The notes under the pieces: generated by a model
The model's database searches: none
What the model was told of the DNA's origin: nothing
Seen by the model: the letters and a program-made list of their open reading frames with translations, nothing else
Program-made: the position numbers and the translations under genes
From: Flavobacterium gawalongense
GTDB lineage: Bacteria > Bacteroidota > Bacteroidia > Flavobacteriales > Flavobacteriaceae
Direction: 5' to 3'
Assembly (NCBI RefSeq): GCF_007097265.1
Contig: NZ_VJZP01000004.1
Coordinates: forward strand, 1-64,000
Length of the DNA stretch: 64,000 nucleotides
Part shown: positions 1 to 7,471 of the stretch, in pieces
Layout: each line of letters begins with the position of its first letter
Numbering within the stretch: the first letter of the stretch is position 1

Positions 1-171
1 ACAAAGATTATTGAAAAAATGACTTGTTTAACAAATAATTAACCTTTATTGCCGTTCAATCCTGCAAGTTGGGTTAAGAGTTATTTTAAAATATTAGGAT
101 TTTTTTTATTTATTGCAAATATAGGCAAATATGCTTATACTGAAATAAGTTTATTAATAGAATTTTATTCT

Positions 172-408
172 GTGAATAAACTGGATAAAAAAATCATTTT
201 AATTGAGTTTGGAAATACCCTCCGAAAACTTCGTTTAGCAAAAGGATTAACCCAAGAGCAACTTGCAAATGAATTAGGTGTTGAAATTTCTCAAATCAGC
301 AGAATTGAAAGAGGTGTTATTAATACCTCGGTTACGACCTTATATGCTATTTCCAAAACTTTAAAAATTGAAGCTTCTGAATTATTTGCTTTTGATAATA
401 TTCCATAA
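172..408 (+). CDS. Small XRE-family helix-turn-helix regulator
   Basis: This is a 78-residue DNA-binding protein that consists of little more than one HTH_3/Cro-C1 domain: the segment LRKLRLAKGLTQEQLANELG, then the recognition helix region QISRIERG, then a third helix. Such small XRE proteins usually act as autoregulators of mobile or accessory genes, but the target cannot be inferred. The frame is open back to a TTG at 49, which would add an improbable hydrophobic N-terminus. The GTG at 172 gives the compact form usual for the family, so it is preferred, but not firmly. There is no matching toxin or phage gene directly downstream. A strong hairpin terminator follows at 541-584. Confidence 0.7.
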   Translation: MNKLDKKIILIEFGNTLRKLRLAKGLTQEQLANELGVEISQISRIERGVINTSVTTLYAISKTLKIEASELFAFDNIP

Positions 409-540
409 AAAACAAAAACAGAATCACTTGTTGGCAAGAAAAATGTTTTAAACAAACAAGACTGCACAAATATTATAAGTCCTTGAATAAAAGTGTATTT
501 TCATAATACTTAATTTAAGTTTGGGTAAAACTAAATCCTA

Positions 541-584
541 AAAAAATGCATTCCTTACGGTTTCCCGCAAAGAATGCATTTTTT
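541..584. terminator. Bidirectional hairpin terminator
   Basis: The arms AAAAAATGCATTC and GAATGCATTTTTT are perfectly complementary and are extended inward by CTTACGG/CCGCAAAG. An A-run on one side and a T-run on the other allow termination on both strands. It probably ends the transcript of the HTH gene. Confidence 0.75.
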
Positions 585-942
585 TTATATTTTATGGGAA
601 AACATTTAAAATAAGCAGATTCGAAAGGGAGTTTTTATAGCCGGAATATAAAAGGCAATTATCAATTGAAATTAAATTAAAAAAATTTAAAACCATTTTC
701 CAATTGTCTTTAATTATGTGGTTATTAAAGAACGAAGATTTAAAGGAGTGGCAGGAGCATTGGGCAATCTTCGGTTTTAATAATCATAGCCTGATATGGC
801 GATTGAATATCATAATTAACAATCGTAGTGCGTTGGCAGAAGTGGTGGGTTTCGAAGTTGAGCGTTGGAAAGGGATATTTTACATAATAAGTTTATGGTG
901 ATTTTTCTGCACTATAATGACTTATTATGTAACTTAGCTAGG

Positions 943-1067
943 GGCAGTTTTAGGCTTTTGAGCGTTGGGTGCAACTTATTGTTTTTTCTATCTTACCAAA
1001 TTTTAAATATTAAAGAAAGATAAAAAAACAATGTGTTGCAGAAGCATTGGCAAAAGCCTAAAACAGC
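943..1067. repeat. Long imperfect inverted repeat (about 125 bp hairpin)
   Basis: The left arm runs from 943 (GCAGTTTTAGGCTTTTG) through GTGCAAC to ATTGTTTTTTCTATCTT. The right arm carries AAGATAAAAAAACAAT, GTGTTGCA and CAAAAGCCTAAAACAGC, so three separate blocks pair in register with unpaired bases between them. That is the geometry of a folded recombination site rather than a terminator. The boxes do not match the integron attC consensus, so the function is unknown. Confidence 0.6.
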
Positions 1068-1069
1068 AG

Positions 1070-1127
1070 GCGTTGCAAACGCTCTGTTTTATTTTTTTAA
1101 AGTAAGTGGGTACTCGTTGCAAACGAG
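1070..1127. repeat. Two related GTT-GCA-AAC mini inverted repeats
   Basis: GCGTT-GCA-AACGC lies at 1070-1082 and CTCGTT-GCA-AACGAG at 1113-1127. They share the GTTGCAAAC core, but each has its own compensating flanking bases (GC/GC against CTC/GAG), so pairing is kept while the sequence changes. This suggests selection for the folded form. They lie between the long hairpin and the lipoprotein gene. Confidence 0.55.
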
Positions 1128-1251
1128 CACCAGAGGGTTTGCATACTTCAAACATAATAAATTACCAAAATATTGTTGGTTTTACGGAAAACCTCAAAGC
1201 AAATAATTATCAATAGGCTACATTTGGTTTTAATAATTTAAAAACGGTGCT

Positions 1252-1689
1252 ATGAATTTAAAATTATCTCTTTTATTCATTTTAAGTTTACTTTTATTTT
1301 CTTGCTCGGCAAAAACAAAAAGTGATAGTGAAAACAACGATGTATCAAACTCCTCTGTTAACACATATGATGGGGAAGTTGACAATGAAGACATTTCTAA
1401 CGAAAATATTGATGAAACAAATATCGAAACTAACACATTATCATCAGGTTGCGGTTTAGCTGACGGAACTTATTCAGCAACTGTTGGGTACAACAATCCG
1501 GAAACGGGATATTCAGCTACTTACACTTTAGATGTAGATGTTGAAGATTGTCAAGTAATCCAAATAAACTTTCCAAATGATGGCTATTTAGATCAGGATC
1601 ATATATCAGCTGCTGATATTGATGAAGATGGAAATGCAAATGTCGATGGAGAAGACGGAAAAACCTATGAAATACAAATTGATAATTAA
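1252..1689 (+). CDS. Predicted small acidic lipoprotein, unknown function
   Basis: This 145-residue protein has a type II signal peptide: a Leu/Phe-rich core and the lipobox LFSC with Cys18, followed by a Ser/Asp/Asn/Glu-rich linker to about residue 60. The folded part starts near the motif SSGCGLADGTYSATVGY and contains a second Cys (in VEDCQVIQINFP), so one disulphide is possible in the periplasm or outside the cell. No domain was recognised. It is about 40 bp upstream of the TPR gene on the same strand, and the two may be cotranscribed. The ATG is directly followed by the signal peptide, so the start is clear. Confidence 0.8.
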   Translation: MNLKLSLLFILSLLLFSCSAKTKSDSENNDVSNSSVNTYDGEVDNEDISNENIDETNIETNTLSSGCGLADGTYSATVGYNNPETGYSATYTLDVDVEDCQVIQINFPNDGYLDQDHISAADIDEDGNANVDGEDGKTYEIQIDN

Positions 1690-1730
1690 ATATAAATAGG
1701 TTACTCGGAAACTAAATAGAGAGGTAAAAT

Positions 1731-2978
1731 ATGAACATTATGAAAAAAATATTATTATTAATTCTTACTTTAAATACAATTGCAAATGGCTACAGCCAGA
1801 CAAGTGAAGAGTTTTACAAGAGAGGGATTGTAAAAGACAGCCTAGAAGATTACAAAGGTGCAATTGCAGATTATACTAAAGCAATAGAAATGGGTGTAAA
1901 ATACACTGATGCTTATTCCAAAAGAGGAACTACAAAAGTTGCACTTGAAGACATTCAAGGTGCAATAGCCGATTTTAATAAAGCAATAGAGATTGATCCT
2001 AATAATAATATTGCTTATTCCAAAAGAGGATGGATTAAGTCTTATCTAAAAGATTATAAAGGTGCAATTACTGACTTTACCAAAGCAATTGCAATTGACC
2101 CTAGTAATGATTTTGCTTATTATGGCAGAGGAAACACAAGGGATAAGTTAGAAGACTATCAAGGTGCAATTGCTGATTATACCAAAGTAATAGAAATTGA
2201 CCCTAATGAAGATAATCCTTATAACATTAATGACGATTATGCTTATATCATTAGAGGAAACTCAAAAGCTAATTTAGCAGATTATCAAGGCGGAATTGCT
2301 GATTTTAATAAAGCAATAGAGCTTAACCCAAATAACGATAGTAACTATAATAACCGAGGAATTGCAAAAGCCAATTTAGAAGATTATCAAGGTGCAATAG
2401 ATGATTACACCAAAGCAATAGAAATTAACCCAAACTTTGGAGCCTTTTATCATAATAGAGGTAATGCAAAAACCAATTTAGAAGACTATCAAGGTGCAAT
2501 ATTAGATTACACAAAAGCAATAGAAATTGACCCAAATAATCCTGAAACCTATCGCAAGAGAGGAGACAGTAAAAGTGATTTAGAAGACTATCGAGGATCA
2601 ATAACCGACTACAACAAGGCAATAGCAATTGACCCTAATAATGGAAATGCGTACAAAAATAGAGGATATGCAAAGTACTATTTGCAAGATTATAGAGGAG
2701 CAATAGCAGACTATACGAAGGCAATATCAATTACTCCTACTAAAGGGGCTTATCACTTAAGAGCAAGCGCAAAGGAGGATTTAAAAGACTATCAGGGCGC
2801 AATATTAGATTACACTAAAGCAATAGAACTAGACACAAATTACGCTTATACTTATTACAGAAGAGGGCTCGTCAAAGTAAAATTAAAACAAAAAAACAGT
2901 GGATGCTTAGATTTAAGCAAAGCAGGAGAATTAGGCGATGAACAAGCTTATGAAATGATAAAAAAATATTGTAATTAA
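1731..2978 (+). CDS. Secreted tetratricopeptide repeat protein
   Basis: A 415-residue exported protein with a signal peptide ending near SYSQ or GYSQ, followed by about ten consecutive TPR units. Each has the pattern YxxRGxxKxxLEDYQGAIADYTKAIEIDPNN. TPR solenoids are protein-interaction scaffolds, and here the partner is unknown. The repeats are nearly identical to each other at DNA level as well, so recent expansion by unequal recombination is likely. The start at 1731 has GAGG at a suitable distance. A second in-frame ATG at 1740 would give a signal peptide beginning MKK and is a fair alternative. It lies 41 bp after the lipoprotein gene and 19 bp before the next gene, so the three may form one transcript. 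Confidence 0.85.
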   Translation: MNIMKKILLLILTLNTIANGYSQTSEEFYKRGIVKDSLEDYKGAIADYTKAIEMGVKYTDAYSKRGTTKVALEDIQGAIADFNKAIEIDPNNNIAYSKRGWIKSYLKDYKGAITDFTKAIAIDPSNDFAYYGRGNTRDKLEDYQGAIADYTKVIEIDPNEDNPYNINDDYAYIIRGNSKANLADYQGGIADFNKAIELNPNNDSNYNNRGIAKANLEDYQGAIDDYTKAIEINPNFGAFYHNRGNAKTNLEDYQGAILDYTKAIEIDPNNPETYRKRGDSKSDLEDYRGSITDYNKAIAIDPNNGNAYKNRGYAKYYLQDYRGAIADYTKAISITPTKGAYHLRASAKEDLKDYQGAILDYTKAIELDTNYAYTYYRRGLVKVKLKQKNSGCLDLSKAGELGDEQAYEMIKKYCN

Positions 2979-2997
2979 GGCATTTAAAAAGTTCAAA

Positions 2998-3954
2998 ATG
3001 ATTAATAAAGATATAGAGCAAATTGACATTGACAATAGAGAAAACAATTACCCTAATAAGGGTATTTTCCTTACTTTAAAATATTATATTGAAACTAAAG
3101 AAGTAATCTATAATGATTCTGGTGTTGAATTCGATAATCTTGACAGACTCCGCTATGTATGTGTCATAATATCTTATATAACAGATGAAAAATTACTAAA
3201 CCATACAGCTGCTTACTTAAAACATTGTGGTCTGTTAAAAAATGTGGATGCGAAATTTGAAGAGTTTAAAAACAATTCAATTAGTTCTTATTCTGATACT
3301 GATTTAATCAAGATAAAAGCAATCTTATATTCTTTAACCTCTCGCTACGAGGTTTTGATGAAAACAATTAATCCTCCAAATAGTGGAGAACCATTGTTCG
3401 ACATTACAATAAAAGATAGGATAATCAAGCACAACTTACCTGCAGTTATAAATTCGCTAGAAAGAAAAGGAACTCTATCATTTGTTAATAGCATTGAGAT
3501 GTTACCATTAAAAGAACAAAAAGATGCAATTAGCATTTGGATAACTAATTGTTTAAAACTTGATTACTCAAATAACACAAATACCTTTACTGACAGCATA
3601 AATTTTCTTAATATATTAAAAGAAAATTTAGTTCAAGATAAAATAGATATACTAAAACCAAAACATGAACCTATTTTTTCCAATAATGGTTTTGAACTGT
3701 TTGAAGATATTTTATCGGAATATGTTAAGCCCATTGGAAAAAAAGGGCGTTTAAGTGAGATTCATTATTATTACCGGAAAATGTACGAGGATGATTTTAT
3801 CCACCAAAGACCGGAACGGTTTAAAACTTGGTTTTTCGAAACATACAAAAAAGAAGATTTAGGAAAAATAAAAACTTTAAAAGAAGTAGAAAACCTTGAC
3901 CGAAAAATCCATTACGCAACTGCATTAGAATGGTTTAAACAACAACATCGTTAA
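2998..3954 (+). CDS. Unknown protein, accessory-element type
   Basis: A 318-residue soluble protein with no signal peptide or membrane segment. No family was recognised. It is rich in Lys, Asn, Ile and Asp. The C-terminal 90 residues form the most distinctive part (FELFEDILSEYVKPIGKKG, then HQRPERFKTWFFETYKK and a closing helix ending ALEWFKQQ). From memory, proteins of this type stand just upstream of small excisionase-like genes in Bacteroidota accessory regions, as here. That association is an impression and not a search result. It starts 19 bp after the TPR gene. Confidence 0.7.
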   Translation: MINKDIEQIDIDNRENNYPNKGIFLTLKYYIETKEVIYNDSGVEFDNLDRLRYVCVIISYITDEKLLNHTAAYLKHCGLLKNVDAKFEEFKNNSISSYSDTDLIKIKAILYSLTSRYEVLMKTINPPNSGEPLFDITIKDRIIKHNLPAVINSLERKGTLSFVNSIEMLPLKEQKDAISIWITNCLKLDYSNNTNTFTDSINFLNILKENLVQDKIDILKPKHEPIFSNNGFELFEDILSEYVKPIGKKGRLSEIHYYYRKMYEDDFIHQRPERFKTWFFETYKKEDLGKIKTLKEVENLDRKIHYATALEWFKQQHR

Positions 3955-4033
3955 CGTACCGTAAAAAGTACAATTACGTACTTCTCATAGTACGACCGTA
4001 TTTAAACATTTGCATATCATTTAAAAAAAAGAT

Positions 4034-4345
4034 ATGCAACAAATTCAATTCATTCAAACAACGCCTCAACAACTACAAAGCGAGATTACTAAAGGCGTAA
4101 AAATTATTTTAGAAGATTTTCAAAAAAACTTCAATCCCAAACATCAATTACAAAAAACCTGCAAAATAAAAAGGAGAAAGAAAATAATTGGGGTAATTTC
4201 ATCAATTATTCAGAACTTAACAATAATAGTTCGAATAATCGACCCCGATTTATTAGACTATTATCATTACGCAACAATCTATTATTTCGTTTGTCTACTC
4301 TACACACTTGCAAATACTTATGTCAAATTTAACAAAAACCAAAAA
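4034..4345 (+). pseudogene. Excisionase-like HTH gene remnant
   Basis: The first 35 or so codons (beginning MQQIQFIQTTPQQL and continuing to NFNPK) resemble the N-terminus of the short helix-turn-helix/excisionase-like proteins of Bacteroidota. The expected DNA-binding helices do not follow. The rest is low-complexity, and the open frame runs on through the terminator and antisense through the whole tRNA-Leu gene up to 4462, which a real gene would not do. It is best read as a decayed remnant of an integrative element. The 3' limit given is arbitrary. Confidence 0.4.
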
Positions 4346-4349
4346 CCAA

Positions 4350-4377
4350 AAAAACCGCTTCTTTCGAAGCGGTTTTT
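4350..4377 (-). terminator. Terminator of tRNA-Leu transcript
   Basis: A perfect stem AACCGCTTC/GAAGCGGTT with a 4-nt loop, flanked by A-runs on the left and T's on the right. Read on the minus strand it directly follows the tRNA 3' end and is followed by a long T-tract, as expected for its terminator. Confidence 0.75.
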
Positions 4378-4378
4378 G

Positions 4379-4458
4379 TACCCGGAGCCGGAGTCGAACC
4401 GGCACGGTTTCCCACAGGTGTTTGAGACCAGCGCGTCTACCAATTCCGCCATCCGGGC
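4379..4458 (-). tRNA. tRNA-Leu (anticodon CAA)
   Basis: The reverse complement folds as a class II tRNA. The acceptor stem is GCCCGGA with TCCGGGT plus discriminator A, the D-arm contains GGTAGAC, the anticodon loop is CTCAAAC giving CAA, there is an extended variable arm GTGGGAAACCGTG, and the T-arm is GCCGGTTCGACTCCGGC. CCA is not encoded. Its 3' end faces the accessory region at 1-4,345, the side on which tRNA-specific integrases insert. Confidence 0.95.
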
Positions 4459-4621
4459 TTAGCTAGACATGAAATAACGACAGTTATTTCAACGCAATAA
4501 AAGATGTGATTGTGTTTAAATCAACCATCAATTCCTTTAACACGGTGCAAATGTAAAAAATAATATTAAATGTTCAACTAAAAATACTTAAAATTTTCCT
4601 TTCAGAGTTGAATAAATTTTA

Positions 4622-4629
4622 TAAATTTG
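4622..4629 (+). promoter_or_regulatory. prs promoter, -7 box TAAATTTG
   Basis: TAAATTTG matches the Flavobacterium -7 consensus TAnnTTTG. Transcription would start near 4635, giving a leader of about 115 nt before the prs ATG. No clear -33 TTG stands at the usual 19-20 bp spacing. Confidence 0.6.
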
Positions 4630-4674
4630 CACCTCGCTAAAAACGGAACACACAACTAACTACACCCGAGGCGT

Positions 4675-4718
4675 ATACAAACATCCGGCTTTAAAAGAAT
4701 GACAAAGCCGAATTGTAT
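4675..4718 (+). promoter_or_regulatory. Structured 5' leader of prs
   Basis: Within the prs leader, ATACAA (4675) pairs with TTGTAT (4713) and CGGCTTT (4686) pairs with AAAGCCG (4704), forming a two-step hairpin about 30 nt before the start codon. There is no T-run behind it, so it is not a simple terminator. It may be a control element for PRPP synthesis or an mRNA stability element; no known riboswitch class was recognised. Confidence 0.4.
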
Positions 4719-4749
4719 GGAGCGTAGCGGAATAAAAACAACAAATTAA

Positions 4750-5691
4750 ATGTCACACCTAGAACCAGAAGCTAAAATTTTTGCTTGTTCACAAAGTGTC
4801 TATCTTGCAGAAAAAATAGCTGAGAAATACGGAATTCCGTTAGGCAAAATTACCATGGCTAAATACAGCGATGGCGAATTTCAACCTTCTTACGAAGAGT
4901 CTATCAGAGGTTTACGCGTTTTTATTGTTTGTTCTACTTTTCCAACTGCAGATAATTTGATGGAATTGTTACTGATGATTGATGCTGCAAAACGGGCTTC
5001 GGCAAGACACATTACTGCAGTAATTCCTTACTTTGGTTGGGCTAGACAAGACAGAAAAGACAAGCCAAGAGTTCCGATAGGAGCTAAATTAGTAGCTAAT
5101 TTATTAGATGCTGCAGGCGCAACAAGAGTAATGACCATGGATTTGCATGCCGATCAAATTCAAGGATTCTTTGAAAAACCAGTAGATCATCTTTTTGCTT
5201 CAACTATCTTTATACCTTATGTAGAAAGTTTAGGTTTAGATAATTTGACGATTGCTTCACCAGATATGGGTGGTTCAAAAAGAGCCTATGCCTATTCTAA
5301 ATTCTTAGAATCTGACGTAGTTATTTGTTACAAACAAAGAAAAGAGGCAAACATTATTGACACCATGGAATTAATTGGTGAGGTAAAAGGCCGAAATGTA
5401 ATCCTAGTGGATGACATGATTGATACCGGAGGCACTTTGGCGAAAGCCGCAGATTTAATGATCGAAAAAGGAGCATTAAGCGTAAGAGCCATTTGTACAC
5501 ACGCCATTTTATCAGGTGATGCTTACGAAAAAATAGAAAAATCGCAATTGAGCGAATTAATAGTTACCGATTCTATTCCATTAAAGAAAGAATCAAACAA
5601 AATAAGAGTGTTGAGTTGTGCACCTCTTTTTGCTGAAGTTATGCACATGGTGCACCACAACAATTCCATTAGTGGAAAATTTATAATGTAA
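4750..5691 (+). CDS. prs: Ribose-phosphate pyrophosphokinase (PRPP synthetase)
   Basis: It makes 5-phosphoribosyl-1-pyrophosphate from ribose 5-phosphate and ATP for nucleotide, His, Trp and NAD synthesis in the cytoplasm. The protein has 313 residues, the normal class I length. The catalytic flexible loop RQDRKDKPR is at 99-107, the metal/ATP region DLHADQIQGFF at 131-141, and the PRPP signature VILVDDMIDTGGT at 217-229. The ATG gives the conserved N-terminal ATP-binding region intact. It has its own promoter and a structured leader, and is followed 110 bp later by rplY, the usual order in Flavobacteria. Confidence 0.97.
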   Translation: MSHLEPEAKIFACSQSVYLAEKIAEKYGIPLGKITMAKYSDGEFQPSYEESIRGLRVFIVCSTFPTADNLMELLLMIDAAKRASARHITAVIPYFGWARQDRKDKPRVPIGAKLVANLLDAAGATRVMTMDLHADQIQGFFEKPVDHLFASTIFIPYVESLGLDNLTIASPDMGGSKRAYAYSKFLESDVVICYKQRKEANIIDTMELIGEVKGRNVILVDDMIDTGGTLAKAADLMIEKGALSVRAICTHAILSGDAYEKIEKSQLSELIVTDSIPLKKESNKIRVLSCAPLFAEVMHMVHHNNSISGKFIM

Positions 5692-5801
5692 TAAGTGGCA
5701 CTATGCCAAAGGCTTTAAGCCTTAAGTTTACTACATTCGCATAAAGCATAAAGCTTATTGCCTAAAGCATGAATATTATTTAATAACTATATTTTTTTAC
5801 A

Positions 5802-6413
5802 ATGAAATCGATTACAATTAAAGGATCAGAAAGAGAAAGCGTGGGCAAAGTTGCGACTAAAGCCTTACGTAATGCTGGATTGGTTCCTTGCGTATTATAC
5901 GGAGGAAATCAGGCAGTTCATTTCTCAGCAGAAGTTATGGCTTTCAAAAACTTGGTTTACACTCCAAACGCTCACACAGTTGAGATCGATCTTGGAAAAG
6001 GAAAATCATTTAACGCTGTTTTACAAGACATTCAGGTTCACCCGGTGTCTGACAAGATTTTACATATTGACTTCTTTCAATTATTTGATGACAAAGAAAT
6101 CACTATGGAAGTTCCTGTAAAAGTGGTTGGAACTTCTAAAGGAGTTCTTGCTGGTGGTGTTTTACGCTTGAACACTCGTAAACTTAAAGTAAAAGCTTTA
6201 CCAAAAAATCTTCCGGATTTTATTGAAGCTGACATTACTCCACTTGAAATGGGTAACAAATTGTACGTTACGAAACTTGTTTCTGACAACTACAAATTGA
6301 TTCACCCTGACAACACTGTTGTTGCTCAAGTAAGAATTTCTCGTGCGGCTATGAAAGCAGCTCAAGAAGCAGCAAAAGCAGCGAAAGCTCCTGCAAAAGG
6401 AAAGAAAAAATAA
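5802..6413 (+). CDS. rplY: 50S ribosomal protein L25/general stress protein Ctc
   Basis: A 203-residue long-form L25 that binds 5S rRNA in the large ribosomal subunit. The N-terminal L25 barrel covers about residues 1-90 and begins [16 protein letters not shown]. The C-terminal TL5/Ctc domain follows to about 180. The tail is a basic Ala/Lys-rich extension ending AKGKKK that probably contacts RNA. The long form is normal in Bacteroidota. It lies between prs and pth, as is common in the group, and a strong terminator follows at 6436. Confidence 0.95.
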   Translation: MKSITIKGSERESVGKVATKALRNAGLVPCVLYGGNQAVHFSAEVMAFKNLVYTPNAHTVEIDLGKGKSFNAVLQDIQVHPVSDKILHIDFFQLFDDKEITMEVPVKVVGTSKGVLAGGVLRLNTRKLKVKALPKNLPDFIEADITPLEMGNKLYVTKLVSDNYKLIHPDNTVVAQVRISRAAMKAAQEAAKAAKAPAKGKKK

Positions 6414-6435
6414 TATTTTTTCAATCATTCAAGAA

Positions 6436-6468
6436 AGCATCAGTTGTAAAACTGGTGCTTTTTTTTTG
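6436..6468 (+). terminator. Terminator after rplY
   Basis: The stem AGCATCAGTT/AACTGGTGCT (one G-T pair) with a short loop is followed by nine or more T's. Confidence 0.85.
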
Positions 6469-6633
6469 AATAGTAGCGAAAGATTAGGCTTTTTAGGAAA
6501 TAGGTTTCCCACTGTCATTCCAATCTTTTTTGAGTCGAAAAAAAATCGCCTCAAAAAAGGATTTTCCCTTCCATCGGGGCTAATTGGGTTTTATGGTTTT
6601 GTTCTTGGGATTATTACAAGATTGGCAAAAAAA

Positions 6634-6719
6634 CCACCCCGCCTTGCAGGCACCCCTCCAGAGGAGGGGAAGTCGTGCGCATTCCCCTCCTCTGGAGGGG
6701 TGCCCAACGGGCGGGGTGG
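6634..6719. repeat. GC-rich long palindrome
   Basis: Two 37-nt arms (6634-6670 and 6683-6719) pair almost completely around a 12-nt loop. They begin CCACCCCGCC and end GGCGGGGTGG, with the inner block CACCCCTCCAGAGGAGGGG. It stands out as very GC-rich in AT-rich DNA. It is probably a member of a dispersed intergenic palindrome family. The surrounding 6,469-6,794 contains no gene; short open frames here only reflect the palindrome. Confidence 0.8.
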
Positions 6720-6794
6720 CCTCTTCCGCTACCCACAAAACATTTTCCAACACACAAGTTTCCTTAATTAACAGATTAAGTCTATTTTTGCAGC

Positions 6795-7421
6795 ATGATA
6801 AAATGGATTTCAAATTTATTCTCATCAACAAAAATAGAAGACAATACGGATTGTATGAAGAAATTTTTAATAGTTGGACTCGGCAACATTGGCGCCGAAT
6901 ATGTAAACACGAGACACAACATCGGTTTTAAAATAGTCGATTTCTTTGCCAGAAAAGAAGGAATCAACTTCGAAACCGTAAAACTGGGCTCCCTTGCCGA
7001 ATATAAATTCAAGGGAAGAACCTTTTTACTTTTGAAACCCAATACCTATATGAACTTGAGCGGAAAAGCCGTTAAATACTGGATGACGGCAGCAAATATT
7101 CCTTTGGAAAATATTTTAGTCATTACAGATGATTTGAATCTTTCTTTTGGGACTATTCGCATCAAACCAAAAGGAAGCGATGGCGGACACAATGGATTGA
7201 AAAACATCAATCTTGTCCTGAATACGCAGAACTACACCCGATTTCGTTTTGGGATTAGCGACGAATTCAAGAAAGGAAAACAAGTTGATTATGTCCTTGG
7301 CGACTGGGACGATGCTGAAAAAACGGCACTTCCGGAGCGATTAGAATTAGCTTCAGAGATTATAAAATCTTTTGGAACTGCAGGATTAGAAAATACCATG
7401 ACCACATTTAATGGAAAATAA
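6795..7421 (+). CDS. pth: Peptidyl-tRNA hydrolase
   Basis: It releases tRNA from peptidyl-tRNA that has dropped off ribosomes. The core begins at MKKFLIVGLGNIG (residue 21). The catalytic His41 is in NTRHNIGF, the substrate Asn is in KPNTYMNLSG, and DDLNLSFGTIRIKPKGSDGG with HNGLKNI forms the rest of the active site. The chosen ATG adds a 20-residue N-terminal extension rich in polar residues, which from memory occurs in flavobacterial homologs; an ATG at 6855 would give the minimal enzyme. A bidirectional terminator overlaps the stop codon. Confidence 0.95.
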   Translation: MIKWISNLFSSTKIEDNTDCMKKFLIVGLGNIGAEYVNTRHNIGFKIVDFFARKEGINFETVKLGSLAEYKFKGRTFLLLKPNTYMNLSGKAVKYWMTAANIPLENILVITDDLNLSFGTIRIKPKGSDGGHNGLKNINLVLNTQNYTRFRFGISDEFKKGKQVDYVLGDWDDAEKTALPERLELASEIIKSFGTAGLENTMTTFNGK

Positions 7422-7454
7422 AAAAAGGGAAACATAATCACGTTTCCCTTTTTT
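7421..7454. terminator. Bidirectional terminator between pth and protease gene
   Basis: Perfect arms AAAAAAGGGAAAC and GTTTCCCTTTTTT around an 8-nt loop, suited to end both convergent transcripts. Confidence 0.9.
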
Positions 7455-7471
7455 AGTAAATTCTATTTTGA

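Larger units (their letters stand above)
409..1251. other. Gene-poor accessory spacer with hairpins
   Basis: About 840 bases with no convincing gene. They contain a strong symmetrical terminator (541-584), a 125-bp imperfect hairpin (943-1067) and two short GTTGCAAAC-centred inverted repeats (1070-1127). A 65-codon open frame at 704-901 has no recognisable protein features and was not accepted. The density of secondary structure is far above that between the core genes of this window and suits an accessory or cassette-like region. Confidence 0.6.

Noticed and set aside
704..901. 65-codon open frame rich in Trp
   Set aside because: Non-ATG start, no recognisable motif, no promoter box, and position in a repeat-rich spacer; not accepted as a gene.
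943..1067. Integron attC site
   Set aside because: Folded shape is suggestive, but the terminal boxes do not match GTTRRRY/RYYYAAC and no integron integrase is in the window; kept only as a hairpin.
4346..4462. Continuation of the excisionase-like frame
   Set aside because: It reads through a terminator and antisense through the whole tRNA-Leu gene, so it is chance coding potential.
6466..6931. Several overlapping short open frames on both strands
   Set aside because: They are produced by the GC-rich palindrome and by the start of pth; their products consist of palindrome-encoded Pro/Gly/Arg residues.
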